Source: Clostridiales bacterium
Lineage (GTDB): Bacteria; Bacillota_A; Clostridia; Oscillospirales; Oscillospiraceae
Assembly (NCBI GenBank): GCA_004553625.1
Contig: SFKX01000019.1
Span: 1-64,000 of the forward strand
DNA: 64,000 nt
Direction of reading: 5' to 3'
Shown here piece by piece: positions 25,767-34,232 of this stretch. The notes under the pieces were generated by a model. It was given only the letters and a program-made list of their open reading frames with translations, was not told where the DNA came from and did not search any database. Positions within the stretch are counted from its first letter, which is position 1; the number at the start of each line of letters is the position of its first letter. Position numbers and translations under genes: made by a program.

Positions 25767-25767
25767 G

Positions 25768-28011
25768 ATGGAATACTGCCCGTACTGTATGCATCCCGTC
25801 ACCGGCGGCTACTGCCAAAGCTGCGGCAAGCCCACAAACTGGACCCCGGGCGAGCAGCAGCTTCCCGCTGGCACCATGCTCGACGGCAGCGGCCTGCACC
25901 GCTACCTCACCGGCGCGGCAATAGGCCAGGGCGGCTTCGGCATAACCTACATAGCGGTTGAACCGGACAGCGGCAAGCGAGTGGCAGTAAAGGAGTGCTT
26001 TCCCGTACAGTGCGCCACGCGAGGGACTAACGGCATATGCGTTGAGCCGAAGCCGGGTATGGCTGCACAGCTCCAGGGCGCTCTGAACAGTTTCCTGGAT
26101 GAGGCCAGGCTGCTGGCAAAGCAGACCGCGCTCAAATCAGTCGTCCAGGTGGAGGATTTCTTCTCGACCAACGGCACGGCCTATCTCGTAATGGAATACC
26201 TCGACGGAGTGACCCTCAGCGACAAGATGCAGGCTGAGGGCAGGCTCCCGGCTCAGCAGCTTCTCTCCATGCTGAGGCCGCTCATGGGCGACATCGGTAT
26301 GCTCCATGCTTCCGGCATCATCCACCGCGACATCAGCCCGGACAACATCATGTGGATGCCGGATGGAAGTCTCAAACTCCTGGACTTCGGCTGTGCGCGC
26401 TCGATGGAGGACGGCAAGTCCATGAGCATACTGCTGAAGCACGGTTTTGCCCCTGTGGAACAGTATCAAACCCGTGGCCAGGGGCCTTGGACGGACATAT
26501 ATTCGCTTTGCGCCACTATCTACTACTGCATAACGGGCTCTCTGCCCACGTCCGCCGTAGAGCGGCTGGAGGGCGACGCGCTTAAGCCGCCCACGGAGCT
26601 GGGCGCGGACCTGACGCCGAAACAGGAGGCCGCCTTGCTCTGGGGCATGGCGGTACAGCCGACAAAGCGGCCGCAGCACATCGAGCTGCTTACCGGTCAG
26701 CTCTGCCCGGAAAAGCCAAACGAGCGCAAAAAGCGCGAGCCTGCAAAAAAACGCAAGAGTTCGGTCTCGGGCAATAAGAAAAAATTCATCGGCATCGCAG
26801 CCGCCGCGCTGGTGCTCATAATAGCGCTTGTTGCAGTGCTGGGCGGCGGAGAGGATGGGCCGAATTCCGGACCCAACAACTATATTGATGGCTCGGACCC
26901 TGTGGTGACCATGCCGAAGCCGTCGCCTACCGTTGCTCCGGTATCCGGCGTGAAAGACCAGATAGAGTATATCAGCTACGGTGAGTACGCGGTGGTGACC
27001 GGCTGCCAGGGCGCTGTCGAGGATGTGCTTACCGTGCCGGAGGACATAGACGGGATACCGGTCACGGCGATCGCGGATGAGGCTTTCCAGGGCCAGAGCG
27101 TTATGAGCACTGTCATAATTCCGGAGAGCGTGGAATCCATCGGCAGTCGCGCATTTGCCGGCTGCAGCTCCCTGCGGATGGTGTTTGCGAGGCGGAATAT
27201 GGAGATAGGCGAAGCAGCCTTTGACGGCTGCGACAAGCTGCGCGCTCTCTTCAAGACCAACGACTTCTACGCCGACCTCGATGAATGGGGGCTTTCGGAA
27301 AACGTTGCGGCCTTCGCCACCGGCATGGATACCGGCGTCGGTAGCCTGAAACTGATTTTCGTTACGGACGACGGAGTGGTATACGGAGTCACGGACGAGG
27401 ACGCGGCGGTGGTGCTCGATATCCCCGCCGGACTCAGCACTGTCACGCTCGTCGACTCCGTGGGGGAGTATCCCGTGCTCTGGATGCATGAGAGCGCTCT
27501 TGACCGCGTCGACTCCGACATTGAAGTCTATCTCGCGGACGGCATGGGCTTTCCGTACTCGATACGAGACAGCGCAAACTGGTCGTTCAAGGACGATTGC
27601 GCCCCGGACAGCTTTTGCTTCAACTGGTATCTGAGCTGCTATATCGCCCAGGAGACAAACAGCCGCAGGCCATCCGACGCGCCGCAGGTAGAACCCGTGC
27701 GCGGCTATGTCGAGGCGGCGACCAAGCGGGCCGAGGAGATAAACACTGCATATCAGAGCAACAGGCCCGACGGGAGCAAGTTTTCAACCGTATTTGAAGA
27801 ATTCGGCGTAGATTTCAAGTACTGCGTACAATGGATAGACCATTTCTCGGTTGACAAGCTCGAGGATGAGCTGCTCGACTGTGCAGAAGCTCTGGTTGAT
27901 AAGTCCGAGAGCTATGACATCTATTACGTAAGCATGGGCGCCGCCACATATTACGACAATGACGAGGTCTATCTCTGCCGCCTTGCCGGATATAGCGATG
28001 ATGAAGGTTGA
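25768..28011 (+). CDS. Membrane Ser/Thr protein kinase with zinc ribbon and CAP-like extracellular end
   Basis: A zinc ribbon (C4, C7, C16, C19) precedes a Hanks-type kinase with GQGGFG loop, K75, catalytic D188 in HRDISPDN, D206 in DFG, and GFAPVEQYQ...GPWTDIYSL. After a basic linker comes one membrane helix (about 340-360). The extracellular part has a BspA-like leucine-rich segment (about 395-480), an unrecognised middle region, and a last ~100 residues that resemble a CAP/SCP domain (KRAEEIN, SNRPDGSKFSTVFEEFG, ending in a Val-Ser-Met-Gly strand) but lack its His/Glu pocket. The ATG lies one base after the protease-FHA stop. Confidence 0.9.
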   Translation: MEYCPYCMHPVTGGYCQSCGKPTNWTPGEQQLPAGTMLDGSGLHRYLTGAAIGQGGFGITYIAVEPDSGKRVAVKECFPVQCATRGTNGICVEPKPGMAAQLQGALNSFLDEARLLAKQTALKSVVQVEDFFSTNGTAYLVMEYLDGVTLSDKMQAEGRLPAQQLLSMLRPLMGDIGMLHASGIIHRDISPDNIMWMPDGSLKLLDFGCARSMEDGKSMSILLKHGFAPVEQYQTRGQGPWTDIYSLCATIYYCITGSLPTSAVERLEGDALKPPTELGADLTPKQEAALLWGMAVQPTKRPQHIELLTGQLCPEKPNERKKREPAKKRKSSVSGNKKKFIGIAAAALVLIIALVAVLGGGEDGPNSGPNNYIDGSDPVVTMPKPSPTVAPVSGVKDQIEYISYGEYAVVTGCQGAVEDVLTVPEDIDGIPVTAIADEAFQGQSVMSTVIIPESVESIGSRAFAGCSSLRMVFARRNMEIGEAAFDGCDKLRALFKTNDFYADLDEWGLSENVAAFATGMDTGVGSLKLIFVTDDGVVYGVTDEDAAVVLDIPAGLSTVTLVDSVGEYPVLWMHESALDRVDSDIEVYLADGMGFPYSIRDSANWSFKDDCAPDSFCFNWYLSCYIAQETNSRRPSDAPQVEPVRGYVEAATKRAEEINTAYQSNRPDGSKFSTVFEEFGVDFKYCVQWIDHFSVDKLEDELLDCAEALVDKSESYDIYYVSMGAATYYDNDEVYLCRLAGYSDDEG

Positions 28012-28036
28012 AAACGCGGGAAGGAGCCTATATAAT
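28008..28036 (+). promoter_or_regulatory. Internal sigma-A promoter before the second kinase gene
   Basis: TTGAAA (28008-28013), exactly 17 bases, then perfect TATAAT (28031-28036). It overlaps the stop codon of the first kinase; transcription would start near 28043, about 30 bases before the GTG start at 28072. Confidence 0.75.
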
Positions 28037-28071
28037 GACAACATATGCTTGTTTGGTGGGAGGTGAAGGCC

Positions 28072-31000
28072 GTGAACAAAAAATACTGTCCATATTGCAT
28101 GGCTAAGGTCGGTGACGACGGAGTCTGCCCGAGCTGCGGCCTGACCTCCGGAACATATACCCCGTTGCCGCACCACATCCCTCCCGGGACCGTTTTGATG
28201 GACAGATACCTTGTCGGACGTGTGCTGGGTGAGGGAGGCTTTGGCATAACCTATATCGGCTGTGACCTGCGCCTGGAGCTCAAGGTTGCGATAAAGGAGT
28301 ACTTCCCGACCAACTGGGTGTCCAGGCACTCGCAGAACTCGCTGTCCGTCAGCAACTACTCGGGGGCGGCTGGCAGCTACGAAAAGGGAAAGAGCCGCTT
28401 CCTCTATGAGGCCAGGACGATGGCCAAAATGGATAAACAGCCCGAGATAGTCAGCGTGCGCGACTTTTTTGAGGCTAACAACACTGCCTACATCGTCATG
28501 GAGTACGTGGACGGCACAACGTTCAAAGAACTGGTGGACCAGCGCGGCGGGCGGATCCCAGCGGGGGAGCTGCTGCACATGATCGAGCCGCTGTTCTCGG
28601 CACTAAGCGCAGTGCATGAGGCGGGGCTTATCCACCGAGATATCAGCCCTGATAATCTCATGCTCGAGCGCGGTTCGGTGCGCCTGCTGGACTTCGGCTG
28701 CGCCAGGGAATCAACTCAGGGCGACGAGACGATGACGATAACGCTCAAACACGGCTATGCGCCGATAGAGCAATACCAGCACAAGGGCCAGGGACCATGG
28801 ACCGACGTCTATGGCCTTTCCGCAACGATATACTATTGCATCACCGGCAAGACTCCGCCCCAGGCACTTGACAGACTTATGGATGACGAGATGATCCTGC
28901 CTCGGCGCCTGGGCGTGGACCTCACGGAACGGCAGGAGAAGGCGCTGCTGCGCGGCATGGGCATCAAGCAGCATCAGCGCTTCCGCTCGGTGGAGGAGCT
29001 GCACACCGCGCTCTATGAGGGCTGTGATATCCCGGCACAGCCCGAGCCTGCGCCAGAGCCGGAGCCCGTCCCCGAGACTGATCCCGAGCCGAAACACATT
29101 GCCGAACACGTGGCCGTGCGAGCCAAAAAGCCCGTCGGCCGGATGATACTGGGCATAGTCTTATCGCTGGTGGCCGTGGCCGGCCTCATTGCCCTGGCCT
29201 TGATGCCGCAGACGGGAGAAGAGGACCCGGACGTCCAAGGTACGGACGCTGTCCTGGTGTCCGCGGAGTGGGGCGACGAGACGCGCAGCAAACTCTTTGG
29301 GAACGCGCGCACTGCATCCAGCGAGCAGGAACTGCTCGAGCTCCTGGGCGACAGCGGCACGGAGGCAGTCATACTCGGCGTGAGCAATATCGGTGTCGGC
29401 GATGTATCCCTGACACTGTCAAAGCCGCTGCTGGTGCCGGAGGACATGAGCCTTCACCTGACGGGTTCCGTTACGCTGACCGAGGGCGGTGTGCTCTGGC
29501 TGGATGGAGTTGTCGAAGGCTCTGTCATTGCGGACGGCGGCACACTGGTTACGGAGCCAAATTCTATGGTAGCCGGCAGCGTTGTCTCCATGACGGACGA
29601 CGGCTTTGTCAAAAAGGGCGGGGAACTGCCCAGCGCGGTTTTTGATATACCCATTGAAAGCCTTTTCGCTGATGCCGTCACCGTCACGAACTACAACAGC
29701 CTGTTAACTGCCTGCGGCAGCGCTTCCGTCAAAGCGATACGCATTGAGGGCGACATAGAGCTTGCCGGCGAAGTCACGGCCAGTGTACCTGTCCTTGTGT
29801 CCGAGGGAGCGAGGCTCTACACCGAAGAGAGTGCGGGGCAAGTCAACTTCTGCCTGAACGGTTGCCAACTGGTTAACCTCGGAAGCGTGGAGTGCGGCCT
29901 CTGGATGGGTGGAGAATCCTCCGTGATCCTGAACAGGGGCAGCACCAGCGTCAATGACGGGCTCTGGCTGGATCTTCAGAACTCGAACGACGGAGCTCTG
30001 ATAAACCTCGGCGAGATGGACATCTCGGGTTATAATGCCGTATTCTGCGATGTCTACAACTACGGCTCGATAAACTGCTGCAAAACGTCTGAGCAAGACA
30101 GTTCGCTGGGCATTGACATCGGTTGCCTTATAAACGCCGGCAGTATGAGCATAGGCAAGGACTGCTGGTTCAATCTCGGCGGAGAGCTGATAAACAACGG
30201 CTCGTTTGAGATCGCCGGGACCTTTGAAAACAACGGCAAGCTCTACTCCAATAATGGTGTTCTCTCAGTGGTGAGCGGCGGCAGGGTTGAGAACTTGGGG
30301 CTCATAGACCTGTACGACGGTCTGGAGCTCAGAGTCGAGGATGGCGCAAGTTTCCGCACAGAGGACGGCGTGCTGCTCCTGCGCAGCAACTGCACGAATT
30401 ACTCCGGAAACATCGAGGGCAAGGTCTGGGAGGTGGACTACAGCCAGATCGACACGCCAGACACGGTAGTTTCCGCCACGAGCGAAGAGATGCTTATTGA
30501 GGCGCTATCCAACCCGCACGTGAGTTCGGTGAGGATAGACGGATACCTGGAGTTGAGCGGCTCACTGAACGTGAACAAGGCGCTGTATGTTACCTACGGC
30601 GGGATGCTCAGCCTGCCGCGCGGCGAACAAATCAGCGTAGAGAGCGGCGGCATATTCACAGTCAACGGTTCGCTGCTCTGCGACGGACTGCATGTCACCG
30701 GCGGAGGTATGACGGAGATCATAGGCGATTGGAACGGCTGGGAGAACGGAAGCGCCGTGCTGGAAGTCTCCAACGGTTCTTGGTTTTATTCACGCAAGTG
30801 CGGCATGTCTGCGGGCAGTCTGAAACTCAGCGGCGGCTCTATGGCTGTTTACGCCAGCGAAAATGCCGGCGAGCTGGGCAGTATAAGCGTAAGTGAAGAC
30901 AGCTTCCTTGTTCTTGACTGCGCTGAACTTAGTACTGCTGCACTGAACGTTGAGGTCGAGGATTCCGTCCTAATACAGCTTTCCAACGTTCAGCTTTCCG

Positions 31001-31386
31001 GCGCCGCAGGCATTACTGTTGCGGACGGAGCTGTTTACGGTCAGTTCGGTGCCCTGGAGCTGCTGGACGGAGCAGAGGTCGGCGTACAAAGCGGCGGCCA
31101 CTACAACTGTTACGGCAGCATGCTGAACGTGGGCTCAGGCGCGGGCTTCCTCAATGAAGGCTATTTTATAAGCAGCGGTTTCAGTGACGCTTACGCAGGC
31201 AAGGTGGAAGGCTCGCTGGTAAACAGGGGAGAGTTCCTGGCCGGAATTCCCCTCACGATAAGCGGCAAGTTCGACAACGGCGGCAGGATTTTTTCCAGCT
31301 TTGAGAACGCGCCGGACGCGCTAATTATCATGCCGGAAGCAGAGCTGCTGGGAAACATTGATTTCGAGCCCTGGCCGGAAGGCTAG
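28072..31386 (+). CDS. Membrane Ser/Thr protein kinase with zinc ribbon and long beta-helix-like ectodomain
   Basis: The start is GTG 28072, six bases after GGGAGGTG, giving a zinc ribbon (YCPYC...CPSC) at the very N-terminus as in its sister. The kinase has GEGGFG, K75, D190 in HRDISPDN, D207 in DFG and GYAPIEQYQ. A membrane helix spans about 358-378. The remaining ~725 residues are extracellular, rich in Gly, Asn, Ser and Val, with many short L-x-N-x-G-x-x-x-I strands suggesting a right-handed beta-helix. A related ~50-residue module occurs three times (near 29300, 29685 and 30475). The kinase domain is close to the preceding one but the ectodomains are unrelated, so the two probably sense different cues. 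Confidence 0.9.
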   Translation: MNKKYCPYCMAKVGDDGVCPSCGLTSGTYTPLPHHIPPGTVLMDRYLVGRVLGEGGFGITYIGCDLRLELKVAIKEYFPTNWVSRHSQNSLSVSNYSGAAGSYEKGKSRFLYEARTMAKMDKQPEIVSVRDFFEANNTAYIVMEYVDGTTFKELVDQRGGRIPAGELLHMIEPLFSALSAVHEAGLIHRDISPDNLMLERGSVRLLDFGCARESTQGDETMTITLKHGYAPIEQYQHKGQGPWTDVYGLSATIYYCITGKTPPQALDRLMDDEMILPRRLGVDLTERQEKALLRGMGIKQHQRFRSVEELHTALYEGCDIPAQPEPAPEPEPVPETDPEPKHIAEHVAVRAKKPVGRMILGIVLSLVAVAGLIALALMPQTGEEDPDVQGTDAVLVSAEWGDETRSKLFGNARTASSEQELLELLGDSGTEAVILGVSNIGVGDVSLTLSKPLLVPEDMSLHLTGSVTLTEGGVLWLDGVVEGSVIADGGTLVTEPNSMVAGSVVSMTDDGFVKKGGELPSAVFDIPIESLFADAVTVTNYNSLLTACGSASVKAIRIEGDIELAGEVTASVPVLVSEGARLYTEESAGQVNFCLNGCQLVNLGSVECGLWMGGESSVILNRGSTSVNDGLWLDLQNSNDGALINLGEMDISGYNAVFCDVYNYGSINCCKTSEQDSSLGIDIGCLINAGSMSIGKDCWFNLGGELINNGSFEIAGTFENNGKLYSNNGVLSVVSGGRVENLGLIDLYDGLELRVEDGASFRTEDGVLLLRSNCTNYSGNIEGKVWEVDYSQIDTPDTVVSATSEEMLIEALSNPHVSSVRIDGYLELSGSLNVNKALYVTYGGMLSLPRGEQISVESGGIFTVNGSLLCDGLHVTGGGMTEIIGDWNGWENGSAVLEVSNGSWFYSRKCGMSAGSLKLSGGSMAVYASENAGELGSISVSEDSFLVLDCAELSTAALNVEVEDSVLIQLSNVQLSGAAGITVADGAVYGQFGALELLDGAEVGVQSGGHYNCYGSMLNVGSGAGFLNEGYFISSGFSDAYAGKVEGSLVNRGEFLAGIPLTISGKFDNGGRIFSSFENAPDALIIMPEAELLGNIDFEPWPEG

Positions 31387-31399
31387 AAAACAAAAACTT

Positions 31400-31435
31400 A
31401 ACCCCGGAGCGAGTGATGCGCCCCGGGGTTTCTTC
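31400..31435. terminator. Terminator after the kinase operon
   Basis: AACCCCGG at 31400-31407 pairs with CCGGGGTT at 31423-31430, followed by TTCTT. It also faces the convergent regulator-like gene. Confidence 0.8.
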
Positions 31436-31441
31436 ATGCGT

Positions 31442-32542
31442 TCACTTGTCTGCGAACATGTGTTCGATTACCTTTTCCATGCGCTCGCTCATGGACTCGT
31501 CCGTAGCGGTGACGGCGTAGAGGACGAGCCAGTCCGTGGCGTTGCGCGGGTCCAGCGGAGGCATACCGCAGTCCATTAGTATGGCATTTATGGCAAACCA
31601 GTGGTCGTCCAGCCTTTCTCTCGGAGTGAGATAATCCTCGTCCGTCTCGCGGTATTCTCCATCTATGATGTTTTCGGTGATAACGTAGAGGAGGAGAAGC
31701 AGCTTTCTTGGAACATCCAGTTTTCGATTTCTGATGTTCTTGAGCGCCGTTGTATTCGGCCAGTTGCATTTTATGAGCCTCTGCACAACGCTGTAGCCGC
31801 ACTTGCTCCGGCTTGACGGCATATTCATGGAGAAATACAGTTCCATGATGGCTTCCATGGAATAGTCAGGCTCCTCTAGCCCTGTCCAGGCGGGAACGGG
31901 GTGAATGAGCTTATCCAAATACCGGCGAAAATATTCATAGGCGCGCAGGTGCAGGGCGCCGAAGTTCCCTAAATTGGCTATGTAACAATCCCGCAGTTCG
32001 TCCTTTGTATGCACTTGCAGAAAAACGCTCTGCAAATCCCGCGTGAGATGGGAACTGTCGCCATCAGGCAGCGAGTCCAGTCTCGGCATCGCGGGCAGGC
32101 GGGAGAAAAACTCATGCGCCTCCGGATAGCCTTTGCCGGTGCGCAGGAACCAGGCATAGACCACGTCGCGACCGTTACGGTAGTGCATACCGTAATCCGT
32201 ACACATACCGAGCAGTCTGCTTGCCTGAGATTCGGAAAGGCCCAGCGCAAATGCTATTCGAAATACATCTTCACGCCTAGTCGGTTTTGAATGTCCGTTT
32301 ATCCAATTACGGACCGTCCGGCTGACGCTGCCGTAGTTGGCTCCGGGTCCCGCCTCAGTCAATGCCGTCACGAGTCTCGACTGCAGATCTGCTTTTGGGT
32401 ATATGACCTTTAAGACCTCGTCAAAACTACGGAGCTTAAACTCTCCTTCCTGCAAATACCTGGCGGCCATTGCCGGTGTCATCTCGCCCGAACTTAGTCT
32501 ATCATATTCGTTTTCAGAAAGCAGTGTCAGCTCAAGGCTCAA
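31442..32542 (-). CDS. Uncharacterised protein with XRE-like helix-turn-helix
   Basis: No known full-length family is recognised. Residues of about 65-115 look like a lambda-repressor-type DNA-binding domain (NYGSVSRTVRNWINGHSKPTRREDVFRIAFALGLSESQASRLLG), shown here only in outline. The remaining 250 residues are helical with many aromatic positions and no membrane segment. The start is TTG 32542, preceded by GGGTGA; no ATG fits. It faces the kinase operon tail to tail and is separated from it only by the terminator. That makes it a candidate regulator or phosphorylation target of that circuit, though it may simply be a neighbour. Confidence 0.75.
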   Translation of the reverse strand: MSLELTLLSENEYDRLSSGEMTPAMAARYLQEGEFKLRSFDEVLKVIYPKADLQSRLVTALTEAGPGANYGSVSRTVRNWINGHSKPTRREDVFRIAFALGLSESQASRLLGMCTDYGMHYRNGRDVVYAWFLRTGKGYPEAHEFFSRLPAMPRLDSLPDGDSSHLTRDLQSVFLQVHTKDELRDCYIANLGNFGALHLRAYEYFRRYLDKLIHPVPAWTGLEEPDYSMEAIMELYFSMNMPSSRSKCGYSVVQRLIKCNWPNTTALKNIRNRKLDVPRKLLLLLYVITENIIDGEYRETDEDYLTPRERLDDHWFAINAILMDCGMPPLDPRNATDWLVLYAVTATDESMSERMEKVIEHMFADK

Positions 32543-32618
32543 AGCGAATCACCCAACATCATCAATTAATATAAATTCAATTATACCCGCATTTTTCTAC
32601 CTGTCAATTACATTAAAG

Positions 32619-32647
32619 GCCGCCGCCCCGATATACGGAGCGGCGGC
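32619..32647 (-). terminator. Hairpin after the CorC/HlyC-like gene
   Basis: An 8-bp perfect GC stem (32619-32626 with 32640-32647) six bases past the stop, with only CTTTAAT after it on the minus strand. On the plus strand a T-rich stretch follows, but no rightward gene ends here. Confidence 0.6.
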
Positions 32648-32652
32648 AGATT

Positions 32653-33912
32653 TTATTTTTCCATATCATTTTCCTCAAGCGGAGGCAGCTTTTTTACCTC
32701 AACTTCCGTAACGCGCCGACTGTCCACGGAGATAACCGTGAAGCACAGACCGCCATAATTGAAGCTGTCTCCAGGTTTCGGTATGCGGCCAAGCTGTTCC
32801 ATAATCCAGCCGCTGATGGTAACGCTCTCACTCTCGCATTCGAGATCGAAGCGCTCGAAAATTTCGTCGAGCTCCGCAGAACCGTTGACGCGGTAGCTGT
32901 CTTTTCCAATTTGGTGGAGCTCTTCCACGACCTCGTCATGCTCGTCCCAAATATCGCCGACGAGCTCTTCGAGGATATCCTCCATCGTTACTATTCCGAG
33001 CGTACCGCCGTATTCGTCGGTGACGACGGCCATGTGTGCCTTGGCCTTTTGCAGGGTTTTGAGCAGAGCGCTTATCCTGATGCTGGGCGGCACATACACG
33101 GGCTGCGACATGATGGAGGCAAGGCCACCTTCACCAATGCCTAGGTCATAGAAGTCCTTTTGGTGTACGACGCCGACGATATTGTCTATGCTTCCGTCAT
33201 ATACGGGCAGTCGGGAAAAACGCGAGCTGCGGAAAGCCGCGGCGACGCTCTCGGCGTCCGCATCCAGCGGCACAGCTTCCAGATCGACGCGCGGAGTCAG
33301 AATGTCTCCGGCCTCGTGCTCGGTGAACTCCAAAGCGCTGCGCAGCAGTTCCACCTCGTCGCTGTCTATTCCGCCACCCTCACCAGCCTCGTCAACGAGT
33401 ACGGAGAGTTCTTCCTGGGTCATGCTCCGGTCATCCTTGACACGAAAGAGCTTGGAGACCATCTTTTTCCACAGGCCGAATATCCAGCTCAGCGGCAGCA
33501 GTATCCACATGAAAAGCCGCAGAAGGGGGTAAGAAAAGCGTGCGAAGCCCTCCGGAGATTCTTTGGCAATGCTCTTAGGTGTTATTTCACCAAAGATGAG
33601 AACAACTACCGTGACCACAATGGTGGATACCGAAGCGCCCTTGTCCTGGTCATTGAGCAGCTTTATGAACATCACTGTGCCGATGGACGACACCGCAATG
33701 TTAACTATGTTGTTCCCTATCAACAGGGTGGACAGGAGCCTGTCAAAGTCATTCGCAAGGGAGAGCACGTCGCCCGCGCGCTTGTCTCCGCGTTCAGCCT
33801 CGGCTTTGAGCCGGGCGCGGTTGAGAGATGAGAACGCAGTCTCAGTGGCCGAAAAGTAGGCCGAGAAGATTACGAGGACGACCATTATCGCTATACTTGT
33901 GAGATATTCCAT
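32653..33912 (-). CDS. CNNM/CorC/HlyC-type membrane protein (DUF21, CBS pair, CorC_HlyC domain)
   Basis: The N-terminal ~170 residues are the DUF21 membrane domain with about four helices (ATETAFSSLNRARLKAEAERG, LLIGNNIVNIAVSS). Two CBS repeats follow (TPRVDLEAVPL, VVHQKDF; then DEYGGTLGIVTMEDILEELVGDIWDEHDE), and a transporter-associated domain ends the protein. Members export or sense Mg2+ or Co2+; the old name hemolysin C is historical. The SD GGAGG is 13 bases from ATG 33912 and an in-frame stop lies just upstream, so the start is fixed. Single-gene unit. Confidence 0.94.
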   Translation of the reverse strand: MEYLTSIAIMVVLVIFSAYFSATETAFSSLNRARLKAEAERGDKRAGDVLSLANDFDRLLSTLLIGNNIVNIAVSSIGTVMFIKLLNDQDKGASVSTIVVTVVVLIFGEITPKSIAKESPEGFARFSYPLLRLFMWILLPLSWIFGLWKKMVSKLFRVKDDRSMTQEELSVLVDEAGEGGGIDSDEVELLRSALEFTEHEAGDILTPRVDLEAVPLDADAESVAAAFRSSRFSRLPVYDGSIDNIVGVVHQKDFYDLGIGEGGLASIMSQPVYVPPSIRISALLKTLQKAKAHMAVVTDEYGGTLGIVTMEDILEELVGDIWDEHDEVVEELHQIGKDSYRVNGSAELDEIFERFDLECESESVTISGWIMEQLGRIPKPGDSFNYGGLCFTVISVDSRRVTEVEVKKLPPLEENDMEK

Positions 33913-34232
33913 ATACTATGTATGACCTCCAACTGTCTTGTTCAAACCTGAAAATGAGCGCAAAAAAGCGCACCTGTACCTATAAGCGGCACAGATATGC
34001 GCAAATTATACCGTATGAGCGCGGTTTACAATCGCTACTGTCGCTGTCCTCCATGAGGCCGGTAACGCTCCTTTCCAAACTGGTCCGACACGCGGAACCG
34101 TTGCGCAATTTTACACCACTAATTTCCGAATGTCAAGAGCAAGATGTGAGCTCTTCCCAATCCGGGAGATACATGGTATAATTTTATTATACGATAAAAC
34201 AACTGCTTTTTTGGGACCAAGTGTGACCTGCT
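33913..34232. other. 320-base divergent intergenic region
   Basis: This gap separates the leftward CorC-like gene from the rightward glycosyltransferase gene. I see an ATTATA at 34005-34010 that would be a minus-strand TATAAT for the CorC-like gene, and an extended -10 for the glycosyltransferase at 34174-34182. No ORF, RNA gene or repeat is apparent in the rest. Confidence 0.6.
34174..34182 (+). promoter_or_regulatory. Extended -10 promoter of the glycosyltransferase gene
   Basis: TGG directly followed by a perfect TATAAT; the -35 region is weak. The start codon is about 50 bases downstream. Confidence 0.6.

Noticed and set aside
26137..27489. 450-codon open frame opposite the first kinase gene
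   Set aside because: His/Arg-rich shadow frame with no SD; the kinase motifs on the other strand are decisive.
32627..32660. Rightward terminator with T-rich tail at 32.65 kb
   Set aside because: No rightward gene ends here; the hairpin is better read as the end of the leftward CorC-like gene.
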